A stretch of DNA of 64,000 nucleotides. It comes from Jaenimonas drosophilae (lineage: Eukaryota > Euglenozoa > Kinetoplastea > Trypanosomatida > Trypanosomatidae). The stretch lies in NCBI GenBank assembly GCA_030849065.1, contig JASAON010001638.1:1-64000 (forward strand), given 5' to 3'. A program made the translations under genes and the position numbers. A model generated the notes under the pieces. The model saw nothing but the letters and a program-made list of their open reading frames with translations, was not told the DNA's origin and did no database searches. Shown here one piece after another: positions 8,819-19,168 of the stretch. Positions within the stretch are counted from its first letter, which is position 1. The number at the start of each line of letters is the position of its first letter.

Positions 8819-11800
8819 CGAAAAGGGGTTGTTAAGCGCTGCTGCAGCGGATGATTAAGGCTCTTGCTTCGTTTGGATGTGTGCTGGGGTGCCCCACCAA
8901 CGAAGAAGAGGTCTCTGGTTTTTGGTTGTTGTTTCGCGAACGAGCAACAGATAATAGAGCGTGGGACAACAAGAGAAAAAAAAAAGTGTGTGACGAGAAA
9001 AAAAAAGCCAAAAAAAAGGAGGACAACAACAACAACAACGACAACTGTCTGCACCAATTGTACGTATGCGTGTGTGTGGTGTAGTACGTCCCGCTCCCAG
9101 CAACAGCAGCAACCACAATAGAGGCGGGGTTGAAACAGATAAAGGGATAGTGCAGGCAGCAGAAGGCACACCAGCCACCAACCAACCATACACACACAAC
9201 AAACGTCAAACAACTCACAGGACACAGAAGTAACGGAAAGGAACACCCAAACCCTCCACGAAACAAGTTTTTAGAGCACACACGTCAATCTGTCCTGAGT
9301 GATATTCTCACCAATACTGCGACTCCCTTGTTTTGCCTTGGTGCGTTTTTTTTTTATATATACAACAAAAAAAAGAAAAATAAAATAAAATAAAAATGAA
9401 TGAAGTGGGTTATGAGTCGTATGGATGAATGCTACGATTGGGGTAGGCGAGGTTGCTCGGAAAGCACACCAATCTCCCTTCTGCCTGAAGAAGGTTGCGT
9501 CGTCAAGCACCGCACACGGCGTGTGTTACCCGCAAAGAAAGTAAGAGAAGCCGCAGATACAAAAAAAAAGCTAGTTAATACCCACAATGATGATGGTGGT
9601 GGTGGTGAATGTGCGGTGGCTTTCTGGGAGGTAGATACTCGGAAAGGAGAAAAAACAAGACGACTCACCCAACGAGAGAGGATGGCTCACCAATAGCGCA
9701 CGCACAAGCACTCTCACGAACACAATCAGAGAGAACAACCAAGCGGAAAAAAGAACAGTAGGAAGCGGATCTATTGCGGAGTATCCGCCACCAGCGTGGT
9801 CCCCCCAAAAAGAGACGCCACACAACCAATCAACTAGTGCGCGAAGATAGCGCGAAGAGAGAAACACAACAAAAACGAAACAACAACGACAGAAGATTGG
9901 AGCTCTCCCCCAAAACTCGAGCAGATATAGTTGGCTGAGGAGAGGGGATGGCGAGTGAGCGGAGGGTGGGGTGGATTAAAATTGGCACAGCGATGCTGTT
10001 TCGGCGCTAAGCTATCGAATGAAGTACAGTAGGTGGGTCTCTCTCAATCACTCGTTCTCTCTTTCTGGCACTCTGACACACACACACACACAGAATGTGT
10101 GTTCCCGTGTGTGTGTATTCTTCGTTTCTGCTGCCGAAACACACGAATCAAAACAACGTCAGGGAGAAAAAAAATCGCAGAGAAGTGAAGATGTCCAAGC
10201 ACACAAAAAACGTCGGGATAGTGGAAGAGAGGGAGAAGAGGTGGTGGTGGTAGTGACGTGTGTGTGATGATAAATCTACGGAGATCAAAGCAAGTGTGAT
10301 GGGGAGGGGGAAAAAGAAGGTTCGGATCTGGTCGACGATGTCGCCGCTGCGCACTGTCGTCGGATCTGTGAATGAGAACGAACAAAAAAAAAGCCAACAC
10401 CAACAACAACAACAAAGAAAAAAAAACACAAAGCACGAAGTAACTACACGGCTCCTTGGGAGAAGGGTGGTGTGCTAGCGTGTGGAGATACAGGCCTCTC
10501 TGGCGGTAGCCCACGTAGAGAGTGAGAGGGGAGGGTTGGCTGGTTGGTGGAGGTGTACTTTCACACGTACCTCTCACACAACAAAATGTATATGTGGCTC
10601 TAGTGTGATGAGATGTGATAGAACTTTTGGTAGATAACCGTTAGGACACAGAGATCCGAACTGTTGTTGGCGTAATGCTGCTGCTGCTAGTGCGGAAGTG
10701 AAGACGACCGCTGGCCTACGCTACGTTGCGTGTACGTGTGTGTGTGTACGAGGAGCGGTGCGTAGCGAGGGGAGGGGTGGTGGTGAATGGCGAGTGTTTA
10801 AGTGGGCTCAACCGCAAGACGGCGCTCGATGATGATGATGAGCGGCAACACAGCCACAGAGAGAGAGAGAGGGGGAGGGAGGGGGGGGAGGGGGGACGGG
10901 CGGCGAGGCCTCTCTCCTTTCGTCCAATGTGTGTGTGAGTGTGTGTGAGCAACCTGCGGTGTGTGTATGAGTGGATATCAATCTGTGGTTGTCCTGGAAG
11001 AAGGAGGCACTCCTCCTCGTGTTTGCAATGGTGTAGCCTGTGAATGAATGCCTTCAGCCACGTATCTCAACGCACCGCCACACCACGAAAGAGTAGCTGG
11101 CCTATGGCGGAGAGAGGGTTGATGTGCTGAATGACGTGTGGATATAACGTTGCGCTGTTTTTTTTTGTGTGTGCTCTTTTTTTTTTGTTTCGGTGTTTTG
11201 TGTGCTGCTACCGACAATATATATGTGTGCGTGTGCGAGGTGGAGGTGGAGAAGCTTCTGTCGGCCTCTCCCTCTCTTACCTGCGCTGAAGATGGGTACC
11301 ACACACGTGAGGCGGGTGACGTGTGCTTCAACGACGGAGGCAGAAAATGATCAACCTGGGGTGGTGTTGCACGTGCGCTCGTGTATGTGTGTATGAAGGA
11401 AGGAAAGTGGCGCACTGACGTCTATGTGCAGTCAAACCAAAGACCATGGAAGAAAGATAAAAGAAGAAGTTGTAGGTTAGTGCTACCTCAACATGAGACA
11501 CGCTTCAACCACAAGTGCAGCGTGCAGGCTCACACAATCACTCCTCAAAGAGGGAGATTGGTGGCTGCAGACCACACAACATCGAGAAATGTTTTTTTTT
11601 GGCATCACTTAACCCAAGCCAGAAGAGGTGCCCGGAACCCTTCCCCTGCCAACTCCTTCCCCCCTCGCACGCACAAGCACACGAATGTTGGCGTGGTGAG
11701 AGTGAGGGAGGAGGAGGTTAGATCAATGGGGGGCAGATCTGCAATCAGCCACACACAAGCACACACTTCCCTTGTTATATCTACACCCCATGTGTATGGC

Positions 11801-12056
11801 CCCATCGCACAGGCCTCGTGGTGGTGGCGTTGGTGTGTGGCGGAAGCGGAAGTGGCTTAGCCCCCCTTCTTGCGACACACACGAGCACGCTCAACCAGCG
11901 ACCAAACTGGGCGACGCAAACCATACCATTCATGGCGCTATCCCTACTATACGGCACTCAACATGTGTGCAGCAGCTTGTCTGGGCTGACAAACATCATC
12001 CCAACAAACCTCCTCCCGCAACACACGCGTCGTCGTGGAGGCTACGCTTCACTTTT
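8819..12056. other. Long non-coding stretch (3.2 kb)
   Basis: The largest spacer in the window. It holds CAA/AAC runs (9025-9043, 10399-10414), A-rich tracts near 9340-9395, CA and GT runs (10076-10092, 10736-10744) and a purine tract at 10858-10896. Frames up to about 260 codons exist on both strands, but their translations are rich in Cys, His, Val and Leu from simple repeats and contain no domain I recognise. It could hold small RNA genes (snoRNA clusters are common in kinetoplastid spacers), but I could not identify one. Confidence 0.45.
10858..10896 (-). promoter_or_regulatory. Strong pyrimidine tract on the coding strand
   Basis: About 39 bases of nearly pure purine (GA, then G-rich) on the plus strand read as a CT/C tract on the transcribed strand. 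It lies 2 kb upstream of the RRM protein start and 1.2 kb past the end of the isocitrate-dehydrogenase-like gene. It may drive polyadenylation of that gene and trans-splicing of the next one. Confidence 0.3.
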
Positions 12057-12884
12057 TTAGAGCGACGTGGCGAGCGTGCGAGGGTCCTTCTGCAGGGCGG
12101 CCTTCTCCACCTTCTCAGCCTCCGCCTTCATGCCCATCTTCTTCAGCGTCTCACTCACGGCAAGGGCCACACTCTTGTAGCTGTGGCCGCCAAAGACGGT
12201 GCTGCCGTCCGCGGCAACGTAGGTTGTTGCCGCACCACCCGTGACGCCGGCGAAGGCCAGGGCGACGCGGGCACTGACGGGGTCGTCGTTCACGAGGACT
12301 ACACCATGGCGCTCGGGGAAGAGCATCAAATCGTTGGCCGCACGTGCAGTGGTGGCCTTCTCCACCGTGAGTCCGGCAGCCTCAATCACACCGCTCGCGG
12401 TGCGCTCAAAGAGCTCGTTAAGACGCTGGTACTTGGTCGCGGGCTTCGTCACGAGGGTGACCTTCGTGGCCTTCATCTCCTTCGCCTGGCGGGCGGCCAC
12501 CTCGGCGGCCTTGCGGAAGCCCTGGGTGGCGGCCTCCACCTCTGCGGTGCAATCAACGCCAGCGTTGGGCAGCACATCGAGGCGATCGCGCAGGTGCATC
12601 GTCTCACCCGCCGCACGTGGGAGAAGCGCGCGCACCACAACGGTTCCGTTGCCGGCGTAGGGGGTGGCCTGGCTCACGGCCGCGGTGGCCTTCGCGACGC
12701 TCGCCACGACGCCCGCAGGAACATCCTCGGCACCAATCACCACCGCAGAGGCGTTGCTGGTGAGTGCCGTGGCCTGGCTCGTCGAAACGGCGCCGCCCGT
12801 CGCCTGACGAATGATGGCCGCGGCGGCCTTCACGAGGGAGGCGTTGGCGGTGGCGGAGCTCACCAGGGAAACAACCTTGGACAT
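12057..12884 (-). CDS. Isocitrate/isopropylmalate-dehydrogenase-like protein, probably non-catalytic
   Basis: 275 aa, ATG start, stop immediately before the spacer. Residues about 125-262 follow the C-terminal half of NAD-dependent isocitrate dehydrogenases: a helix of the type FRKAAEVAARQA, the strand VTLVTKPATKYQRLNELF in the place of the VTxVHKANIMK segment, then LFPERHGVVLVNDDP, then a VTGGAATTYVAADGSTVFGG stretch resembling the GG-rich loop, and a final helix (LAVSETLKKMGMKAEAEKVEKA). The N-terminal region is Ala/Ser/Thr-rich, and the substrate-binding Ser/Arg motifs of the active enzymes are not visible. At 275 aa it is shorter than the usual 330-380. It may be a structural subunit or a mitochondrial protein derived from this family. 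The resemblance is by pattern only. Confidence 0.6.
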   Translation of the reverse strand: MSKVVSLVSSATANASLVKAAAAIIRQATGGAVSTSQATALTSNASAVVIGAEDVPAGVVASVAKATAAVSQATPYAGNGTVVVRALLPRAAGETMHLRDRLDVLPNAGVDCTAEVEAATQGFRKAAEVAARQAKEMKATKVTLVTKPATKYQRLNELFERTASGVIEAAGLTVEKATTARAANDLMLFPERHGVVLVNDDPVSARVALAFAGVTGGAATTYVAADGSTVFGGHSYKSVALAVSETLKKMGMKAEAEKVEKAALQKDPRTLATSL

Positions 12885-13567
12885 GTTTGCTTGATGAAAT
12901 GTGATTGTGTGTGTGAGTGTTTGGGTGGTAGTACAAACTACAACTACTACGAGCTACGAACAAGTGGGGTACGGCTCTACGGGCAGAGAAGACACACACA
13001 CACAAGAGGTGAGGATAGTAGGGAGGTGATGGGGTAAGGGGGTAAGGGAAGGTGAAAGGGCATATACGCAGCACAGTGAGCCAGACAAGCTCAATCGCAA
13101 CAACTCTCACACTTTGGTAGTTGGGAACTACAAAGTCCCATCGCTCGACCGAGGGACCTGTGCTACTAGATGCCTCCCTCCACGCGGAATTGTTGCGGGG
13201 GTAAGTGAAGGCATAATGGCCGATCAGCAAAACACACGCACACGAAGAAGGAAAGATGGATGAGGATGGATCGTGGGAACAAGCACAGACAACAACAACA
13301 ACAACAACAACAACGCGAAGAAGGGCATCTCAGCAACGACCCCCCATACCATAGCTACAGCAACACCAACACCAACAACAATCTCTGGATATAGTACACA
13401 CGGACACACAAGCGAACAATCCAAACGTAGCAAAACCAAAAATAAAATAAAAAAACAATAACAAGAACAGAAGAAAACACAATTTGGTGCGAACAAAGTA
13501 GCTACAAAGACCGGAGTTGGGCAGGGCCGTCGTAGTGGGTGGGTGCGGGGAGGGGAACGTACGTACG
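12885..13567. other. Non-coding spacer upstream of the IDH-like gene
   Basis: 683 bases with a CA run near 12995-13004, an (ACA)n run at 13289-13314 and AT-rich sequence near 13430-13480. No credible gene on either strand. Confidence 0.5.
13289..13314. repeat. (CAA)n microsatellite
   Basis: Uninterrupted CAA/ACA trinucleotide run in the spacer. It is (TTG)n on the transcribed strand. Confidence 0.8.
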
Positions 13568-16500
13568 TCACTGTGCCGTCGTCTTCATGAGCTCCATGAA
13601 CTCATAGCCATCCCAGAGCTCCAACAGCTCGAACACCGTGGGGCAGAGAAGGAGGATGTAGGGCGGGAACTCGATGCCCGTGCGCTCGCGCAACTTCCGC
13701 GCGAAGAGTACCGCCGCATCACTCATCACGAGCCCCGACTGCATCTCGTAGTACTTAATGAGGGGTGAAACCTGATAGACGTTGATCACGTTGCTGTACT
13801 TGGCATTGCGCTGCACCACGTACTCATCCCCAAAGTAGGGCGTGTCGTTGGTCGGGGTAGCTGCGGCTGGGTTGGAGAAGTGACCGCTGCTTGCTTGAAG
13901 GATGCTCGCACCGTGGGCCCCACGTACAGAGCGCTTGCCGCCGGAGAGCTCCATCCCGGAAACAGATTCAATCTGCCGAAACCCGCCACCCTGGGGTGGC
14001 GCCACCGCCGAGCGAGGGCTGCCGCTTTGGCTGTTGGTCTTGGCACCGCAGCTGCTGCTCGGGGGCATGGGTGGGCTGGAGGTGCCGGGCAGGTGCGCCA
14101 CACCGCTGGCGAGGGAGGCCTCGGCCGCCGCGGACTCCTCCACGAGCGCCACGCCCTGCCACAAGGCCATGTCTGGGCTACCGGGTGCCTCACTCTCAGT
14201 CGCATCCCCAGCCATGGTTGGGTTAAAGCTCGTGTTGTTGTTGTTGTTGTGGCTGCCACTCGTCGGAACGGGTGAATGGCCTCCGCCATCGCTCTTTCCG
14301 GCCAAGCCCGCCGCCGCCATGGCCCGCATAATGGGCGATTGCAGCAAGGTTGGCTCGCCCGATGCTCGATGCATGTTGTTGAAGCTCACGTACCGGTTGG
14401 AGGTGGTGCGCTGCGCACGCGACCGCATCATCAGCTCATTCGCCTGCACCATGTTGCTCATGCCAGCCAAGTTGGTGGAGCTCCCCACAACGGGGATGCC
14501 AGCAGGGTTGTTTGTTGGGTAGCTGCTAATGGAGAGGCCGGCGGCACAATCCATCACACTGGGCTCCGGCACCACCCCACTCCGATCGTGGTGAGGCCGG
14601 CCAGAGTGGCCACCACCACCACCACCATCGGCGCTCTGGGAGAGGTCTGGCAGATGCATCGGTGGGGGTGAGCGGAGTGGGGAGCCTGGGCCTGTGAGGT
14701 CGGCCCGTAAATCGTGCAGTAAACCCAACTCCTCGAATGTGGTGAAGAGCTCCACCATGCCCGTCCACGACCGCCGCATCGTCGCCATCACCTCGCGCAG
14801 AATAACGTTGATGAAGGCCAGCTTGTGCAGGGTGCTGAGAACGGCTGAGTCTTGGGCGGAGCGGCGTGGAGACGGTAGAACGCTGCGCTCACGTCGGTCG
14901 GCGGGGGCGGAAAAGATGGTGATGCGCTTCTTCGTCCACGCAATGAGGGGCCCTATGCTCAGGGCGTGGGTGGAGAAGTCTAGCAGCACATCCCCATCAC
15001 GTAGGTAGTTGAGGGTATAGGTGAGGTCGTGGTTGCGGTAGGTGGCGGCCTCGGCCACCTTGTGAGATAGCATCCCATCGCTATCAATGGAGGTGCGGCT
15101 CCATACCTCCCCATCCACGGGGGAAAAGACGGGGAGGTGCAGATCATCATGGGTGAAGTCTATCCCCATCGCATCCCAGTAGCCAAGAAGATCGAAGACC
15201 ACGCCACGGTTGTAGTAGCCGCTGTTCTCGGGTGCTGTGGCGGCGATGTAGTCCTTGTGGATCTTCACCCCATTAAAGTTGGCGAAGCCCGTGAGCACAA
15301 TATCGAGCCGCATGAGGTCCAACGGGTGCCCACATACAATGGCGGAGCGGTTGCTAATCACCCGGCTCACCTCAATCTCCGAGTGGGGCCGCAGACGACG
15401 CTGCGTACCTTCTGTTGCTGCCTTGGTGGTGGAGGCTGATACCCCAGCCATGGCGGCGAGGGAGCCCTCCTGGCCTTGGCCACGATTAACCTGCTGCACC
15501 AACTGCCGCAACGTGTAGATGGGGATATTCACGAGGAGCAGGGCAAAGGTGCGGTGGCGGGCCAGTCGCAGGGCCCACTCGAGGTCGCGCTGCTGACGAC
15601 GCATGAGGATGCCCACATAAAAGGCCGCAGCGTACATCTTGGCTGTGGCCTCAGGGAGCGATTCCGCCGTCGGGCTCATGGCCACGGCCAAGGCAGCGAA
15701 GAGTCCCTTGCCCACGGCCATGAGGCCGCCCGAGACACGCAGGGCGTCGTAGAGCACCTCATAACCGCAGCTCGTGGCCGTCACCATGAAGCAGCAGGTG
15801 AGGTACAACATGTGAATGGGCCAGCTGTTGATGGGGTCGCTGTAGAAGTCTTCCCCAACCCGGTGATTGTCTTCGGCGTGCTCGAGGAGGTGCATCAGGT
15901 TGCGATGTGCGCCAGCGGCCTCGGGCCCTGCCTCCGTGAGCATGTGTGCCGAGGTGGCGGCGAGGAAAGGGGCCAAGACGGGCCGGTGTGCCGTGTAGAG
16001 CCGCGAGAACTCCTCGAAGCGGGAGGCCCGCTCTAACATGCCAAAGAGAGCGAAGAGGGACGTTCCTGTGCTGAAGTTGGTGCGCGAGCTGAAGAAGGCC
16101 TCGGACGATACGAGAGAGGGGCGTCGGGCGGCGCGAATGGCGTCGGCGATGCACGAGATGGAGCGGGGGTCGGTGGTGGGGGAGAGCTTCAGCAGCCCCA
16201 CGCGCTGCCGATTGGCGGAGGCGTTGGTGGAGGTGCTGCCCGCTCCTGCATCATCGGTGAGCGGTGAGCGTGGGGGCATCATACCGGTGCTGGTCTGTGC
16301 GCCACCAACTCCACGACGGCTATCCCCGAGTGGGGAGACGAGGGAGCTATCCAAGGGGCTCTGATCGCTGCGATTAAGCTCCGACTGTGGTACCGGAATG
16401 GATGGCACCACACGCGCCGAGGAGGCTCCTGCCCCGCCAATACTACGGAGGGAGGTACTACGGGCTGCTGCATCTCCAGAATGGCGGAGGCTCGTGCCAC

Positions 16501-17596
16501 CACGTGACTCAGCGAGCGGGCTACCGAGCAGGTAGTGGCCGACGCTGCCATCGAGGCGGTTGAGGTTCTCCATCGATGGGTTGGCTGACATGAGGAGAGC
16601 TGGGGTAGTGGCTGAGGCCGTTGTTGCCGCCGCTGCAGCAGCTCCCGACGAGGTGGTGTTGGGGGTGGAGCCCATCACGGCTCCGCTCCCATCACCGTGG
16701 CGAGGCTGAGATCCGCTGCGGCTCGGACGGACATCCCGAATCACCCGTGTGTTGAGGTAGGCGTGGGAGTCCACGTTGCGGCCCACCCCGCCCCCGCTGG
16801 TGTGGCGGCTCTTTGGCGCGACCTGCCACCATCGCGCGGTGGTGGCCGACTCAGCGGCGCGGGCGGGCCCACCTTCATTGTCGGCAAGGCGCCGCAAACG
16901 CCGTGCGGCACCGCCCATCACCTTGGTGAGCCCATCACCCACCTCCTCCGCCATGGAGTTGGTCGCGACGCTAAACTGCCCCACCCCGCTCGAGGGTGGC
17001 GGCGGACTTTGGGTCTCGGGGCCACCACGACCCATGCTCCGCGGTGGATTCATCGTCTGTGCTGTGGTGGGGCAGGGATGGGTTCCTGTGGCGCTGCTTC
17101 GTGTGGTGGTGCTGCTGTTGTTGCTGCCGATCCTCAGCGGGGAGCCCATCTCCCGCTCACGCGCAAGGTGAGGGAAGGTGGAGGGAAGGTTGGTTGTGGT
17201 GGCACCGTGGAGGCCCGTCGGGGAGCGCAGAATGAGTGGGGTCGGCGGCTGGATCCGTGGCGGCAGCGACACGCTGACGGAAACCGCGGCGGTTGTGGTG
17301 GCGGAGGCGGGAGGAGAGGAGCCGCTTGGGGAGGTGGAGTCGGGTGCGGGGAGGAGCTGCAGCTCCGCGACGCGTCGTGGCTCGGCGGCGGCATGGAGGC
17401 CCATGCGGTCTGAGCCAAGAGAGGTGAAGGAGATGGGTGAGTGCGCTTGGCGCGTCGTGGATGGATTGGCGATGCCGCCATCCGAGCAAGGAGAGGTGCG
17501 TGTTGTAGGGGAGGTTCCGTCGTCGGGGTGAGGCTCCTCTACACGGTTGGTTGTGCCACCCTGGTGACTCCGCGTGGGGTCTGGCTCCCTCTGCAT
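13568..17596 (-). CDS. Fatty-acid/polyketide-synthase-like protein: degenerate SAT/acyltransferase domain plus C-terminal carrier-like domain
   Basis: 1342 aa, ATG start. Residues 1-490 are low complexity. About 500-890 resembles the N-terminal SAT/acyltransferase domain of fungal type I fatty-acid synthase beta subunits and polyketide synthases: a helical entry segment (FLAATSAHMLTEA), DPINSWPIHMLYLTCCFM matching the family's PxSxPLIGLxQL segment, the elbow AVGKGLFAALAVA (627-639), VSRVISNRSAIVCGHPLDLMRL (about 740-762) matching the VSLVNGxxNFVVSGPPxSL segment, LPVFSPVDGE (about 821-830) matching IPVYDTxDG, and a late DVLLDFSTH. In the family the elbow is GHSQG or GLCTG; here the nucleophile position is Gly629. 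The PFHS histidine is replaced in PENS (789-792). Transferase activity is therefore unlikely. After another low-complexity stretch, the last 50 or so residues resemble an acyl carrier domain, with Ser1292 at the attachment position. No ketosynthase, reductase or dehydratase is present. Neighbours give no functional hint. Homology is inferred by eye. Confidence 0.75.
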   Translation of the reverse strand: MQREPDPTRSHQGGTTNRVEEPHPDDGTSPTTRTSPCSDGGIANPSTTRQAHSPISFTSLGSDRMGLHAAAEPRRVAELQLLPAPDSTSPSGSSPPASATTTAAVSVSVSLPPRIQPPTPLILRSPTGLHGATTTNLPSTFPHLAREREMGSPLRIGSNNSSTTTRSSATGTHPCPTTAQTMNPPRSMGRGGPETQSPPPPSSGVGQFSVATNSMAEEVGDGLTKVMGGAARRLRRLADNEGGPARAAESATTARWWQVAPKSRHTSGGGVGRNVDSHAYLNTRVIRDVRPSRSGSQPRHGDGSGAVMGSTPNTTSSGAAAAAATTASATTPALLMSANPSMENLNRLDGSVGHYLLGSPLAESRGGTSLRHSGDAAARSTSLRSIGGAGASSARVVPSIPVPQSELNRSDQSPLDSSLVSPLGDSRRGVGGAQTSTGMMPPRSPLTDDAGAGSTSTNASANRQRVGLLKLSPTTDPRSISCIADAIRAARRPSLVSSEAFFSSRTNFSTGTSLFALFGMLERASRFEEFSRLYTAHRPVLAPFLAATSAHMLTEAGPEAAGAHRNLMHLLEHAEDNHRVGEDFYSDPINSWPIHMLYLTCCFMVTATSCGYEVLYDALRVSGGLMAVGKGLFAALAVAMSPTAESLPEATAKMYAAAFYVGILMRRQQRDLEWALRLARHRTFALLLVNIPIYTLRQLVQQVNRGQGQEGSLAAMAGVSASTTKAATEGTQRRLRPHSEIEVSRVISNRSAIVCGHPLDLMRLDIVLTGFANFNGVKIHKDYIAATAPENSGYYNRGVVFDLLGYWDAMGIDFTHDDLHLPVFSPVDGEVWSRTSIDSDGMLSHKVAEAATYRNHDLTYTLNYLRDGDVLLDFSTHALSIGPLIAWTKKRITIFSAPADRRERSVLPSPRRSAQDSAVLSTLHKLAFINVILREVMATMRRSWTGMVELFTTFEELGLLHDLRADLTGPGSPLRSPPPMHLPDLSQSADGGGGGGHSGRPHHDRSGVVPEPSVMDCAAGLSISSYPTNNPAGIPVVGSSTNLAGMSNMVQANELMMRSRAQRTTSNRYVSFNNMHRASGEPTLLQSPIMRAMAAAGLAGKSDGGGHSPVPTSGSHNNNNNTSFNPTMAGDATESEAPGSPDMALWQGVALVEESAAAEASLASGVAHLPGTSSPPMPPSSSCGAKTNSQSGSPRSAVAPPQGGGFRQIESVSGMELSGGKRSVRGAHGASILQASSGHFSNPAAATPTNDTPYFGDEYVVQRNAKYSNVINVYQVSPLIKYYEMQSGLVMSDAAVLFARKLRERTGIEFPPYILLLCPTVFELLELWDGYEFMELMKTTAQ

Positions 17597-18089
17597 GCGT
17601 CAGTGATGCAGAGGGGAGGTGGAGTAGTAGTAGAAGTAGTAGTTAGATGTGTGCGTGTGGCAGCAGTGCTACCGTAACTGTCACCAAGCAGGAACCACAA
17701 ACAGCAAAGATCGGAAAAAAAAATATAACGACGAAAGTGAAAAAAAAAAAAATGAAGCACCACCACGCACAGCTATCGCACGCTTTCTCTCTCACACAAG
17801 GTGAGGGGGAGGGAGTAAGCGACGACTGATTCCCTCGAGGGTGCGGTGATGATGTATGGCGCGAGATGAAGAGTGGAGGGAAAGGGGGGGGAGGGGCTAC
17901 CGCACAATACTGGAAGCGGGGAGAGTACCTGATGAGGTTCGTCTTGGCTCGTGGAGATGTGAATGGCTGCACGAGGTGGTCCTCTCAGCTGCGGGGGCGT
18001 GCGTCGGTATGGTGGAGGAGGTGTGTGTGTGAGAGTGTGTGCGAGGTTAGAGGTAACAGGCGATCGCCCACGTATTATCGAGGGGTATA

Positions 18090-18125
<36 letters not shown>

Positions 18126-19168
18126 GTGGGTCTGGATATGCCCGTCACTATACTTCTTCTGTCGTGTTGGTTGTGCGCCGTCACCCGGTTGTCGTGAGCA
18201 GAGTTGCCAAGCCGCCGTGAGGGAGGCTAGTAAAGCGATGATACATACAATCACCAGGCGATCCAAACAACAACAACAACGGTGTGAATGAGCTATCTCG
18301 TTTTGCGTGTGTGTGTGTGTGTGTGCGTCCGCCAGCCACCACGGGTACGCACCGTTTTGTCCGTAAAGAAACCTATTGATGGTGTGTGAGTGCTGCCCAC
18401 ACGCCCTACTTCGTGCACGAATGGCTGTGTGTGGGGAGGTGATGGGGAGAGGGGGGGGGGCGCTGATGATCAAACACCTGTGACGTAGAAGTGGCTGCGT
18501 TGCCAACAACCAAAAGGCGCTGAGGTGTGCGCGTGTGTGTGCGTGTGTGGTTCGGTGAAGAGAGACTAATGCTGATATGAGGGTAAAGGAGGGGGAGGAG
18601 GTGGTGGGTGCCCGCCACACACGAGCAGATCAAAACCAAAACTAACAGACCCAAAAACACAATGAGAGGAAGAAAGCGAGAGGAGGTAGCGTTGTGGTAT
18701 GTTGGTTGGGGAGCACGCATGTTGCTGCGAGTGATGAAAAGGCTCATCACAAACAGTCACGGGATGGAGGAGTCCAGAGACTCCATTTTGGTTGGTAGTG
18801 ACGATGAATGCTTCTTCTTGTTGTATGTATGTTGGGGGAGAGGAGCAACCGACGCGCTGACTTCCAGGTATCGATAGACCCACGACAGAGGACGAACGAA
18901 CAGAACAACGAAGAGAGTAGGTATGCAGCCAAAGTATAGCAATCCGCACCAAGAAGGCACGTACTGCCTGAATTATAAGGTGGCGCGCACGCAAAACTTC
19001 TTTCCACCTCCAACACCTTGGTTGGGTTCCATGTACGTGATGGGGGGAGGGAACATGCTGAGTGTGTGTGCTGAAGGGAGGGGAGGGGAGGGGGGAATAC
19101 AATGGTGGAAGAAGATACAGGGTTGCGTGCTGCTTCCGTCACCGCGCGTACTTTTCACAATGGCTTTC
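17597..19168. other. Non-coding spacer upstream of the SAT-like gene
   Basis: 1.57 kb with a (GT)n run at 18092-18121, a second at 18306-18324, G runs near 17886 and 18452, and a purine tract near 19076-19095 (pyrimidine on the coding strand). No credible gene. Confidence 0.5.
18092..18121. repeat. (GT)n microsatellite
   Basis: About 15 GT units, the longest dinucleotide run in the window. It lies in the spacer upstream of the SAT-like gene. Confidence 0.85.

Noticed and set aside
8461..9246. A 261-codon minus-strand frame overlapping the 5' end of the RRM gene, with hydrophobic segments
   Set aside because: Its translation is rich in Cys, Val and Leu from (GTT)n and GT runs, and it overlaps the RRM gene in another frame. 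Apparent membrane segments come from repeats.
10044..10577. 177-codon minus-strand frame with a hydrophobic stretch
   Set aside because: The hydrophobic run comes from a (TTG)n tract; there is no start context, no domain and no other coding sign.
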